DNA from: Strongyloides papillosus
Taxonomy: Eukaryota; Nematoda; Chromadorea; Rhabditida; Strongyloididae
NCBI GenBank assembly: GCA_005656395.1
Contig: SRSI01000078.1
Coordinates: forward strand, 62,001-126,000
Direction of reading: 5' to 3'
Length of the DNA stretch: 64,000 nucleotides
Below the pieces are notes generated by a model. It was not told the DNA's origin. It did not search any database and saw nothing but the letters and a program-made list of their open reading frames with translations. This document shows, piece by piece, positions 27,880-40,285 of this stretch (its first letter is position 1; each line of letters opens with the position of its first letter). Position numbers and translations under genes: made by a program.

Positions 27880-30800
27880 ATGGTTGTTTTAAGCAAGGAA
27901 AAGTTAATTGAAGTTGCCAACACTACTTTATGGAATCCTCAATTGGAGAGAGATAATTGTGGTGTTGGTTTTGTTGCTTCAATCAAACACGAATCTAATC
28001 ACAATGTAAGTTTAAAAATATCACTTTTTTAATTTTTATAGATTTTAAAAGAAGGCAGAACAATGCTTGAAAGAATGGCCCATCGTGGAGCATGTGCTTG
28101 TGATAATGATTCGGGTGATGGTGCTGGTGTTATGGCTGCAATTCCCGATAAATTATATCGCAAATCAGTTAAAGAAACTGACAATATTGATCTTCCACCA
28201 CCAGGCCAATATGCAACGGGAATCTTATTTTTAGACAAAGAAACATACAAACAAGCAAAAGAATCATTCGTAGATCTTGCTCGTGGTTCTAATATCAATG
28301 TTATTTGTTGGAGGAAATTAAAAACAAACCCAAATGCTATTGGATCAGAGGCTAAAAAAACAGAACCATGTATCAGACAAGTTTTTGTAACGGCTGATTT
28401 TTCTGCAGATAAGGAGAAATTTAACACAGCTTTATACATTCTCCAAAAACAAACTATTAGTAATATGGCGAAACAACAACTTGAATGCTACCTTTGTACA
28501 CTTTCAACATCCATTATCGTCTACAAAGGACAATTTTCACCTTATCAATTATATGATTATTATGATGATTTAACAAATCCTGATTTTGAGACACATTTTT
28601 CACTTGTTCATAGTAGATTTTCAACAAATACCATTCCATCTTGGGGTAGAGCACAACCTAATAGGATGATAGCGCATAATGGTGAAATTAATACTCTTCG
28701 AGGAAATAAAAATTTTATGCATGCTCGTGAAGGTGTCATGGTTAGTGATAAGTTAGGAAAGGACCTTCATAAAGTTTATCCTGTTATTGAACCCGAAATG
28801 ACTGATTCTGGATGTTTTGATAATGTTTTAGAATTTTTAGTTAGAGCTGGAGATAGAAGTATCGATGAAGCAGCTATTATGATGATACCAGAAGCTTATG
28901 AGAAGAATGATGAGTTATCAAAAGAATTGAGGGCATTTTATAGGTGGACTGATATGCTAATGGAGCCATGGGATGGTCCAGCACTTGTAACATTTTGTGA
29001 TGGTCGTTATATTGGTGCTATTCTTGATCGTAACGGACTTAGACCAGCAAGATACTACCTTACTGACGATGACTACATCTACCTTTCTAGTGAAGTTGGT
29101 GTTAATGATATTGAAATTGAAAGAATCATTAAAAAAGTAAGTTTTAATTAAAAAAAATATTAAAAAAACATATGTAATAAATGAAGAGAAGTTATTACTA
29201 TTTGTATGATGCGACACTTCTGTTTATTTTCATATCATCTCTTGTTTGTAAAAAAATAACAGTAGCAACTCAGATATTAAAAAATAGTAAATCTGACAAA
29301 TAATAGGAAAAAAATGATAAAAGTAATAGAAAAACATATATTTAAATGAGATATTAAAAAAAATTATGTTTTCTGCAATAAGTTGTGTCTTAGCATTTTT
29401 TTTTAATAAATGTGTGACATTATTTTGTATAAAAATTTAATTATTCTTATTTTTTAACTAAGCAAAAAAAAAGTGAGACAACCATTATGTATTCAGGAGA
29501 GAAGTATATTGAAAAATTTTCGTTTTTTTCTACACAGCCATATTAAGATAAAAATTTGTGTAACGAATTACTTAACAAAAATACTGTTGTTTTTTTATAA
29601 TAGTGTATTATATTGGTAAATAATTAAAAAGCATTTCCATTTTTCTATGAAACTTCTTTTTTTGTAGTTTGTTTTAGGATATTAAGAATTTTTGTTGTTA
29701 TTCTTCATAACTTCTTCAATTATTATCTATGATAACAGGAAACAATGGATTCTTGTGTAGGTAGGAGTTAAATTTGTAGCTGTTATCCGAGGATCCTTCA
29801 TATTGAAGTAGAGGACGGTGATAAGATAATAAGCGATCATTTTCAAGTGGTGTAAATCTTTTTCCAAATCTCATCATAACTCTATTAGGAGCCCCAAGTG
29901 ATACTTGGAATGTTACCATAAAAGCGATCATAAAGATGAAAAAAGTTTTTGTAAATTTTAAAGATGCCATTATTTTTGTTAACTTTAAGTCTCTGTAAAA
30001 AAAGGAGTTAAAACATAGGAGGAAATTAATTTATTTTAGTGTGCTTTAAAAAATTATGATTCATTTAGGATAGTTCTTTAAAGTAAATGGATAAAGTTGT
30101 AGTTGGAAGGGTATTTTTATGTGAATTAGTTTTATTTAATCATTCTACTATTTACTAAAAAGCGTCTTATTATTTAATAATAAATAAGTGTGGTAATATT
30201 AAGAATAAAAATTAACTATCAAAAATTAGAAAAAAAAGAAGACATTTTTGTGATTTTTTATTGTTGATTAAGAGAAAGTAAAATTCCAAACACTATATCA
30301 AACAAATTATTTCTACATATGTGTATTTTTTTAGAAACTATTATTACTTATAAGGAAGGAAATATTTAAAACACTTATGCTAACTTTTGTCTTCAAATGA
30401 TTTGAAAAAAGGAAGACAAAAATGATAATAAAAAACTATAAATAAATCTTATTACCAGGGGTAGCAAAATTTATTATAAATAGAAAAACAATAGCATATT
30501 AGAATATGATGATGATAAAAATAAAAAAAATTTCATTTGATAAAAGTTACATAAATTTATTAGTTTTGTTTGAAGAAAAGTAGAATAAGGACAATGAAAT
30601 TAAAAATATTTTCATATATATATCTAGATAGGACTCTTTTTTCTCTAAAAATAAAATGAATTTTCATAATATTTCTACAAGAGATTCAAATGAAAAATAG
30701 GACCGCCTTAAAAACAATTTTTTTTCTAATGTATTATATGATGTTATAAGATAGATTTTAATTTATGGTTAAGATGATATGCTCCCTGTAATTTTTCACC

Positions 30801-33800
30801 ACCATTCATAGATTGTTGAAATAAATTAAAATAAAAAAGAAAGAAATAAAAATTTTCATTGATGTATATATTACAATCTTGAAAGATTGGTAACAATATA
30901 ATTGTGGACCAGACATTGTTTTAATTGCTAAAAATACATAGCAAATTGGAAAATGATCGTGAGTATATTACTATTCATAAAAATGTGTGTAGGATGATGA
31001 TAGCATAATTGACAGTTTATATTGATACTTGAGATTTATGAATAAAATTCTCACTATAAAAACAATAGAAAATCTCTTTGTTGTAAAATATTTAATGGAT
31101 TTGTTAGCTCAAATAGCAATTTTGAATGATAAAATGATTATTGGTTAGAATAAAGAAATATCAAATTTTAATAGGTATGAAAATTTTGACCATAAAAGGT
31201 CTATTGTATATCATATGTAATTATTAGGCAGGAAGTGACGTTATAAAAAATTATACTGTATTCTTATTAAAGAAAATATATATTTTCTTTATTTTTTTTA
31301 TAAAAATATCGTTAATCAACACGTATGCATAGATATTAAATTTTTTTTTATAAAAAATATTAAGAAGAATGGTTTTATTGTTTATTTCAATTTTAAAATA
31401 AAAATGTATACTATTTATGAGATGAAATTTGATGTATTAGTAACAAAATTGCCAATAACACACAAATATATTTCATTATGTACTTTTTTAATTAAAAGTT
31501 TGGTTTAATTATATTTTTTGAAATTAGTAATTTTTTAAAATATATGTTTGAGGTTACCTTGATCAAAAATTAAAAAATGTCATTTAATTATATTGTTTGT
31601 TAAAAAAATTAACCGTTATTGCCAAGTTTTTTTATCTTATTTTTTTTTACTTAAATTTGTATATATTTAAAATTCTTTTCAAATATATGAATGAAGAATT
31701 TCAAAAAGCAAAGTTTTTTATTAACATAATGAAAGTATTTTTAATAGGTTTACTGTAACTTTATTTTTAAAAGATTTTTTTGACAAATACAAACATTTTT
31801 TCAAATAATAGTAAAAATTAAGATGATGCTTTTTAAATGTGGCATTTTTGAATATATATCAAGTATATTGGTGATTTAGTGTATCTGTGATTGATCTTTG
31901 AATCTTGTTTTATTTTTTTTTATCATTTCATTAATTATATTAAAAAATATAAGTACTGTAAAAATTCTTTTATTTTCCGAACCTCATCGTTCCTAATGGA
32001 TTAGGTCTCATTGTTCTTTTATTATACAATATCCAATTACTAAAATCTTCATCAGATAAAGGTAACTCATTAAATTGCCCTCTTTTACCAAATCTCATGG
32101 TACCTAAGGGTGAACGAATATTACGACCATTAAGAATCTCTTCACTATCATCAACAAATTTATGTTCATTTATAATGCTCCTTTTGTTTTTACTAGGTGT
32201 AATGGTCTTTTTATTCTCATTTTCATTAACTCTCTCCATAGGCCATCCAAATCTATAGGGATAGAAAAAATACATGCTTTGTGGTTTGGAGTGTACTTTG
32301 TTATAAACTGCCATCGGTTTGATGTTTACCGGATACTCCTCTGTATTATCAAAATAATATGAAAAAGAGACTGTAATGAGGAAAAATATAACAATTTTGT
32401 TAAATTTTTATTATGAAACTAGTAAACATTACCATTTATTAAAAGTAAGAGTATGAATGGAGAAAAAGCTGAAGAGTGCTTTTTATTCAAAAAAAGAATC
32501 ATTTTCAAAAAAACTCTCTAAGTAGTTTAGTAAGTAGAATTATTTAATGCAATAAGAATTAAGGTAATAATAATTTTATATACTTATTTTGCGGCTATGC
32601 TTCGATAACCTTTTGCTACATGGACGGTTAGAATTTAAAAAGTTAAATAATAATTTCATATTATTTAAAGAAACCACCACACAAACAAATACCTTTTTTT
32701 ACCTAAAAATTGTTTATATATATTATCTGTGTTTCTAATAATAGGAAAAAAGCAAGTAATGTAAAGTATTTAAAGCATGAATTTATTGAATAGTAAATAA
32801 TGCAATAAATATACAGTAGAAGGAGAAAGAAAAGGAAAAAATTATATTTTTTAATAAAAAGTTTATAAAAATAGCGTGGATAAAAAAAACCAATCTTATG
32901 TGAAGAAAAAAAGTTGAATTATTCATGATTACACATTAATTTGACAAACGCCATAATTAAATACTTTCCAATTTTTATATTGTAACGACTATATTTAAAT
33001 TTTTTGTATGGTATCGGAATAATATGATAATTTGAGAGTTTATCATAAAATTTATAAAACATTTTTATTGTTAACGATATAATGGTATTGGACTAAATTG
33101 GCTACCATCAAAATTTTCATTATTAACATTTACCATCTCCTTTAAATCACCCTTCTCAGTGGTATGTAGTAACCCACGTTTACCAAACCTTATAGGCTCT
33201 CTGAAATTTGATTTCTTTCCAAAACGAATTGGTTCACCTCTAAAATAAGCATTCGGATCTCTAAGCATAGCTTTCATGACATCCCTGCTTGGAAAACGAA
33301 TCTCGCTCCCAATAACACTCTAAAATTATGGTATTAATTACTAATAATCATAAGTTTGTAATACTTACAGTTGGTGTTAAGACTAAAATTGATAAAAAAA
33401 CACAAAAAAAAATTAATGATAGACGATTCATTATTGAAGTGTAATTATAAAATGACAAAGTTTAAATCTTTGGAATAAAAGGAAAACCTTAAAAAAATAA
33501 TTATTAGTTTCACTAAACATTTATATAATTGTATAAATTTTTTAAAAAAATGATAAATATTTATCAGAATTTTGAGAAGTTAAAAATATGCCTTCACGAA
33601 ACTGCCAATTATCTTTAAATACTCTCCAATTAATTTATCATTTGAGATTCTTATTACATTTATCAAAATATAACTTTAATTTATCATCTTCTCTTTTTTT
33701 CATTTCTTTTCTCAGTAGACGATGCACATAAATTTGGAATTTGATAAGAATAAATTCTAATTAAACAATTTTCACGGTAATATTTCCTCATCAAATTCTA

Positions 33801-36800
33801 CACTACTCGCCCTCTTCACTTCCCTTCTCTCCATAAAATTCTTTATCACTTTTATTATTAATAACATGAATTATATTAAGCTGTTATTTTTTTCATTTCA
33901 AAAAATACTATGTCATATATCAAAAATGGAATGTTGATAAAATTTCATAAAATTCTTGTGTGTAAAACATAATTGTCATTTGAGAGGAAAAAGATTTTTT
34001 TTCCTTGATAAAAAATATAAGTATACGAAACATATTTTATAAAAAAAAATAGACCATAACACATGAATTATAATTTAAAAATAAAATTATTAATGATTTT
34101 TTCTTTTTAAGGATCGTTTACAACCAGGATGTGTTATTCTTATTGATACGGAAGCTCACACTATTGAATTTAACGATGATGTCAAAAATCGTATAGCTAA
34201 TAAAAGACCATATAAAAAGTTGTACAGTCAAAGAATTCATATGGATAATTTAAGAAAAGATGATATTTTATCACATGGAACTGTTACAAATGAATTTTTA
34301 ATTAAATCTGCACTTAGAGACATCGGTATTGGAACTTATAAACAATCAAAAAAAGGTAGTACTACCATGGACGTTAAAAGAAAAGATATTCATCTTTATA
34401 CTGATAGAAGATTATCACTTTTTTCATTTTCTCCAGATACCTTTAGTTTACTCCTTGTTCCGATGATTAAAGAAAAAAAGGAAGCTCTTGGTTCTATGGG
34501 TAATGATGCTGCTTTAGCATGTCTCTCAGATTACTCACCAACATTATCATCATACTTTCAGCAGTTATTTGCTCAAGTTACAAATCCACCAATCGATCCA
34601 TTCCGCGAACAAATTGTGATGTCATTAAGGTGTCCTATCGGCCCTGAATCTAATATTCTCCTAAGTCACCAACCATTGGAGGGACGTATTATTTTAGACC
34701 AACCTGTATTATCATTAGTTGATATGCATATTCTTAAAAGAACTAACTTCAATGGATGGAGAAGTAAGACAATAGATATTACATATCCAATACGTCATGA
34801 TGTTTATGGATTAGTTCCAGCACTAGATCGTATCTGTTCTGAGGCTTGTTCTGCTTGCCTTGATGGATATCAACTAATTATTCTCTCCGATAGAAATGTT
34901 AACAACGTTAATGTACCATTACCAACACTCCTCGCCGTTGGTGCTGTTCACCAATCTTTAGTTAAACAACGTTTAAGAACAAAAGTTGCTTTAATTGTTG
35001 AATCGGGTGAAACTAAATTAGTGCATGATTATTGTGTACTACTTGGTTTTGGTGCTGATGCCATCTGTCCATACATGGTATTTGAGACATGCTATCGTCT
35101 TCGTACCATGGGATTACTTGATAAAGAATTAACTGATGATAACATTTTCCAAGGTTACCGAGCTGGAATTGAGCGTGGTATATTTAAGGTTATGGCCAAA
35201 ATGGGCATAAGTACACTTCATAGTTACAAAGGTGCTCAAATATTTGAGGCAGTTGGTTTAGCAAAAGAAGTTGTTGATAGATGCTTTACAAATACCGTAT
35301 CACGCCTTGGTGGTGCTGATTTCAATGTTATAGCAGCTGAAATGTTAAGGCGTCATCGTCATGCTTATCCATTAACTGAAATTGAAGAAGGTGGTCATGA
35401 TTTTGGTGATAGTAAAGTACTTGTCTCTAATGGTACTTATCATTGGAGAAGTGGTGGTGAGAAACATGTTAATGAACCTGTTAATGTTGCTAAATTACAA
35501 GCTGCTGTAAAGTCAAATGATAAAAAGACTTACCAAGAATTTTCAACAGCTTCAAATATGGCACAAAGACTTTGCACGTTGAGAGGACAACTTGAAATTA
35601 AAACAAACAAGGATATTACTATTCCTCTTGATGAAGTTGAACCTGCTTCAGAAATCGTCAAAAGATTCGTTACTGGAGCCATGTCATTTGGTTCAATTTC
35701 ATGGGAAGCTCATACAACATTAGCTATTGCTATGAATCGTATTGGAGGAAAATCGAATACAGGAGAAGGTGGTGAGAAAGCTGAGAGATATCGTAAAGGA
35801 CAACCAAAAGATAATAATCTTCGTTCAGCTATAAAACAAGTTGCTTCTGGACGTTTTGGTGTCAATAGTGCTTACCTTGCTAATGCTGATGAACTTCAAA
35901 TTAAGATGGCTCAAGGTGCTAAACCTGGTGAAGGTGGTGAATTACCAGGTCATAAAGTTACAAAGGACATTGCTGAAACCCGTCATTCAACTCCTGGCGT
36001 TGGTTTAATCTCTCCACCACCTCATCACGACATTTATTCTATTGAAGATTTAGCTCAATTAATTTATGACTTGAAATGTGCCAATCCAAAAGCACGTGTA
36101 AGTGTTAAACTTGTATCTGAAGCCGGTGTCGGTATTGTAGCAGCTGGTGTCGCTAAAGGTAATGCTGATCATATTGTCATATCTGGGCATGACGGTGGTA
36201 CTGGTGCTTCAAGTTGGACTGGTATCAAACATGCTGGATTACCTTGGGAACTCGGAATTTCTGAGACACATCAAGTATTAACAATGAACAATTTGAGATC
36301 TAGAGTTGTTCTACAGGCTGATGGACAAATTAGAACTGGACGCGATGTTATGATTGCTGCTTTACTAGGAGCTGATGAATATGGCATGGCTACGGCTCCG
36401 CTTATCGCTTTAGGATGTATTATGATGAGGAAATGTCACCTTAATACGTGTCCTGTTGGTGTTGCCACTCAAGATCCTGTTTTACGTGCTAGATTTGAAG
36501 GAAAGCCTGAATATGTTATTAATTATATTTTTATGGTTGCTGAGGAAGTTCGTTATTACCTCTCAAGACTAGGTCTTCGTTCGCTTCAAGAAGCTATTGG
36601 ACGTGTTGATTTACTTTATGCTAACCCTTCACCTATTAATCATAAAGCTACCCTTCTTGAATTTGGTAATATCTTAAGAAATGCTTCACACCTATTCCCC
36701 GAGCATAGCATTATTGGTGGTTCAATTAAGCAATACCATGAAATCAGTAGCTTAGAACAAGACGTTTTAAAAGAAGCAATAGTTGTTTTTGAGAAACCAG

Positions 36801-39623
36801 GACATATAACTGTTTCAGCTGAAAAAATTACCAACATTGACAGGACATTTGGAGCAAGATTTAGTTACGAAATATCAATACGTTATGGTGAAGATGGATT
36901 ACCGGCGGATAGATCAGTCACTGTTAACCTTAAAGGACATGCTGGACAAAGTTTCTGTGCATTTCTTGCCAAAGGTATAATTGTTAATCTAGTTGGTGAC
37001 GCTAACGACTACGTTGGTAAATGTTTGTCTGGTGGCAAAATTACCATTCGTCCTCCACAAAATTCTAAATTCAAGTCTGAAGAAAATACTATTATTGGTA
37101 ATGTAGCTTTGTATGGCGCTACTTCAGGTACAGCCTTCTTCCGTGGTGTTGGTGGTGAAAGATTTGCTGTAAGAAATTCAGGAGCAACAGCTATCATTGA
37201 AAGTGTTGGTGATCATGGTTGTGAATACATGACAGGCGGAAGAGTAGTAATCTTGAAATCTATCGGTAAGAACTTTGCTGCAGCAATGTCTGGTGGTATT
37301 GCTTACCTTTTCCAAAACGTTACAAATGATATAACAAAATCAATGAATACAGCAACAATTGATATTGATGAGCCAACACTAGAAGATGCTGTTTGGGTTA
37401 AAAATCTTATTGAAGAGTTTGTTAAAGAAACAGAATCTGAAGTTGGAGCACATATTTTGAAGAATTGGATTGAATACAAGTCTAAACTTATTAAAATCTT
37501 CCCTAAAGATTATAAAGCAGCTCTCAAAGCAATAAAAGAGGAGGAAGAGGCTAAAGCAATTCAAAAAGAAGCATCCAATGATGAAAAGAGATTAACGGTA
37601 CCTGTAAGTTTCAATGATATCGTTAACTTTATATTTTCTGCATTCAAAATAATTGCATCTATATGTATATAAAGTTCCGTATTTTCATGCATGATTATTA
37701 ATTCATTTTTAGAGAGATTACCATCGAGATAGGAAAATATCGATGGATATGCAAATACATGTTAAGGATAGGCATGGTCGTGTTCGTTCATTAATTAAGT
37801 CCATGAAATTGGGAGGTGTATGTGTAATCAGATATTAATATTTTCCTAAACTAATACTTTATTTTTAGAATACTGGTAGCAAACGTATACGTACGTATTC
37901 GAAAACAATTCGTGATACTGATAAACTTGGTTTTGAAGAGACAGCTGATGTTCAAGAAGAGAATGAAGAGGAACAATTAGAAGAGGATGAACAATTATCT
38001 GAAGTTTCTGATGAAGGAATGTCTGATTCAGAAGTTTCAGCGCCAAAGAAACAACAAACAATACCTGATATTGAAAATATTGTTAAAGATGAGAAGAAGA
38101 AGGAGGAAGAATTAGATAAAATTCGAGGATTCGTCAAATATCGTAGACAAAAAGTTGTCTACAGACCAGCCGAGAAACGTCTTCAAGATTGGGAAGAAGT
38201 TACTGATTACCAAACAGTCCGTGCTAACATTCGTGAACAAGCTGCTAGATGTATGGATTGTGGTATACCATTCTGTCAAAGTAACACTGGTTGTCCACTT
38301 GGAAATATTATTCCAAAGTTTAATGATTATGTCTTCAAGAAAAATTGGAGACAAGCTCTTGAACAACTTCTCCAAACAAATAATTTCCCAGAATTTACTG
38401 GTCGCGTATGTCCAGCACCATGTGAAGGTGCCTGTTGTCTTGGAATCAATTCACCTGCTGTAACAATTAAAGGAATTGAATGTGCTATTATTGATTATGC
38501 TTTCCTTCAAGGATGGATGACACCACAAATTCCCAAGGTCAGAACTGGAAAAAGAATTGCTATTATTGGTTCTGGTCCAGCTGGTTTAGCATGTGCTGCA
38601 CAACTTAATAAGGTTGGTCATGCAGTTGTTGTGTATGAAAGAAAAAATCGTATTGGAGGATTACTTAGATATGGAATTCCAACAATGAAACTTGATAAGC
38701 ATATTGTTGATAGGAGAATTAAACTTATGCAAGAGGAAGGTATTAAATTTTTAACTAATACAGAAATAGGTAAGGACGTTAATGCAGAATTTTTGTTGAA
38801 AGATAATGATGCTATTGTAATTTGTACTGGTGCAACAACACCAAGAGATTTAGTAGTTGAGAATCGTGATTCACAAGGTATATGTTTTGCTATGACATTC
38901 CTTGAAAAAAGTCAACGTATTCGTGCTGGTGATGATATATCATGGGATGGTTTATCACCAAAGGATAAACGTATTGTTATTCTTGGTGGTGGTGATACAG
39001 CAACCGATTGTATCGGTACATCTCTTAGATTAGGAGCAAAATCAGTAAGAGCATTTGAAATATTACCACAACCAGCTGAAAAAAGAAAACCAGACAATCC
39101 CTGGCCACAATGGCCACTCATCTTCCGTGTTGATTATGGTCATGAGGAAGCTGTCATTAAACAAGGATCTGATCCGAGAACATACTCAATATCAACAAAG
39201 AAATTCCTCTGTGCTACCAATGAAGATGGTGAAAAGATTGTTACTGGATTGTTAACTGTTCGCGTTGAGTGGGAGAAAGATGAAAAAGGAGCATGGAAAC
39301 TTATTGAGATTCCTGGAAGTGAGGAAATTATTGAAGCTGATTTGGTTATTCTTGCTATGGGATTCTTAGGACCAGAACAAACAATTATTGAACAACTTAA
39401 ACTTAATACTGATCCAAGATCAAATATTAGAACACCAACTGATAAATACGCAACAAGTATGGCAAAAGTTTTTGCTGCTGGCGATTGTCGTCGTGGTCAA
39501 TCTCTTGTTGTTTGGGCTATCAATGAAGGTCGTCAATGTGCTCGTGAAGTTGACTACACTTTAATGGGATTCACTTCATTAGCAGGACCCGGAGGTATTG
39601 TATTAGCTCCAAATAGCAATTAA
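27880..39623 (+). CDS. Glutamate synthase (NAD(P)H), fused large and small subunits
   Basis: Catalyses glutamine + 2-oxoglutarate + NAD(P)H to two glutamates (GOGAT). Exons: 27880-28005, 28042-29136, 34112-37603, 37713-37817 and 37869-39623, all phase 0, giving 2190 aa, the usual size for the fused animal/fungal form. The N-terminal class II glutaminase domain has Cys27 in DNCGVGF as likely nucleophile after a short propeptide, and the [11 protein letters not shown] block. The FMN synthase domain has GEGGE (near 958) and three cluster cysteines, about Cys1176, 1182 and 1187 (last in [10 protein letters not shown]). A GXGXG beta-helix domain follows. A charged linker (EEDEQLSE region) leads to the small-subunit part, with CMDCGIPFC (from 1734) and [10 protein letters not shown] 4Fe-4S motifs and two nucleotide-binding folds ([10 protein letters not shown] near 1840, GGGDTATDC near 1980). 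All key motifs are intact. Intron 2 (29137-34111) carries three antisense flp genes. Confidence 0.97.
29716..29970 (-). CDS. FMRFamide-like peptide precursor, FLP-28 type
   Basis: A single-exon precursor of 84 aa. Residues 1-26 form a signal peptide (hydrophobic run [17 protein letters not shown]). The single neuropeptide [10 protein letters not shown], followed by the dibasic KR, begins right at the predicted signal cleavage site, so one end is made by signal peptidase and the other by proprotein convertase plus amidation of the Gly. C. elegans FLP-28 is, as I recall it, APNRVLMRFamide; here Leu is replaced by Met. The remaining 46 residues hold no further dibasic-flanked RFG and look like spacer. 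An acceptor (TTTTTTACAG) lies about 20 bp before the ATG, a likely spliced-leader or 5' UTR splice site. The product would act on neuropeptide GPCRs. Confidence 0.88.
   Translation of the reverse strand: MASLKFTKTFFIFMIAFMVTFQVSLGAPNRVMMRFGKRFTPLENDRLLSYHRPLLQYEGSSDNSYKFNSYLHKNPLFPVIIDNN
31970..32502 (-). CDS. flp-3: FMRFamide-like peptide precursor, FLP-3 type
   Basis: Two exons, 32433-32502 and 31970-32370 (phase 1 junction), encode 156 aa. The first exon starts at ATG 32502 and gives most of the signal peptide, with the hydrophobic run FILLLLING. The second encodes two peptides ending PLGTMRFG, the FLP-3 signature: SPLGTMRFG followed by KR, and NPLGTMRFG at the very C-terminus followed by one Lys and the stop. 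C. elegans flp-3 encodes about ten copies, so this precursor is strongly reduced. A PYRFG near the middle is followed by Trp, not a basic site, and is unlikely to be released. It sits antisense in the glutamate synthase intron, between flp-28 and flp-2. Confidence 0.95.
33071..33431 (-). CDS. flp-2: FMRFamide-like peptide precursor, FLP-2 type
   Basis: Two exons, 33369-33431 (21 codons, essentially the signal peptide [19 protein letters not shown]) and 33071-33319, joined in phase 0, give 103 aa. The second exon encodes two adjacent peptides ending REPIRFG or RGEPIRFG: the first ends FRGEPIRFG and is followed by KK, the second ends NFREPIRFG and is followed by KR. These match the two C. elegans FLP-2 peptides (LRGEPIRFG and SPREPIRFG, recalled). 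The tail of about 35 residues has no further peptide. The gene lies about 0.7 kb inside the 3' end of the host intron. Confidence 0.96.
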
Positions 39624-39770
39624 AAAAAGAAAAATCTTTTCTTTTTTGCATCCACTAATTATGCCATTGATTTTATAATATTGCAACAATCTTCATAACT
39701 CTTTTTTTACTTTACTAAAGGAGTAACAATTCCTATCAATTGTAAAAGTATAAGTGATTCATATTATACA

Positions 39771-39776
39771 AATAAA
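39771..39776 (+). terminator. Polyadenylation signal, glutamate synthase
   Basis: Canonical AATAAA about 150 bp after the stop codon. Confidence 0.6.
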
Positions 39777-40120
39777 AGCTTCATTTCGATATTTGTTACC
39801 TATTCTTATCAATAATATCATATATAATTATAATTTAAAACACATTAAAAAAGTAATGTCGTAAAATATATTATATTTTTAAATAGGATCAATTAATAGT
39901 CTTATACAATATCAGTTGGAGTGAATAAAATTGATAATTGATCAGATTCCATAAAATTGCCTTATCAACAAGTATTATATGAATACAATTATAATTTTAC
40001 CTAATATGTATATTTATACATATAAACATATAGTGAGTCCAATTAAAAATTCTTATCAAAAAAAGAAAAATTATAAATTGAAAGCAAGAAGGAATAAAAA
40101 GAGAAGAGAGAGAGAAGTGG

Positions 40121-40129
40121 ACTGATAAG
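40121..40129 (+). promoter_or_regulatory. GATA-factor site (ACTGATAAG)
   Basis: ACTGATAAG is an exact match to the intestinal GATA (ELT-2 type) consensus known from C. elegans. It lies 157 bp before the DUF19 gene 1 start, next to an AG-rich run. Function is inferred from position and motif only. Confidence 0.5.
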
Positions 40130-40285
40130 TTAATTATTAATTAGATTTCTACACTTAAAAAGGTATTAACATTATTGTAGTTATTGAAAAGATAAAAATA
40201 TATTTCTTTTTGATAAATAAAATTATAAGATAGAAAATATATTTTTTTTCAAAAATATTTCTTTATATTTGATTGTAGACGTAAA

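Larger units (their letters stand above)
29137..34111 (+). other. Glutamate synthase intron 2, host of three nested genes
   Basis: A 4,975-bp GT-AG intron (donor GTAAGT, acceptor CTTTTTAAG), whereas the gene's other three introns are 36, 109 and 51 bp. It contains flp-28, flp-3 and flp-2, all on the minus strand. The rest is A+T-rich with no other exon recognised. The promoters of the neuropeptide genes must lie inside the intron. Confidence 0.93.
39624..40285. other. Intergenic spacer, glutamate synthase to DUF19 gene 1
   Basis: Holds the glutamate synthase 3' UTR (AATAAA at 39771) and the probable promoter of the DUF19 gene with a GATA motif at 40121. An acceptor-like ATTGTAG ends 5 bp before the DUF19 ATG. 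No other gene seen. Confidence 0.65.

Noticed and set aside
28029..28439. Antisense ORF over the glutamate synthase exon
   Set aside because: A shadow of the coding strand, with no independent signals.
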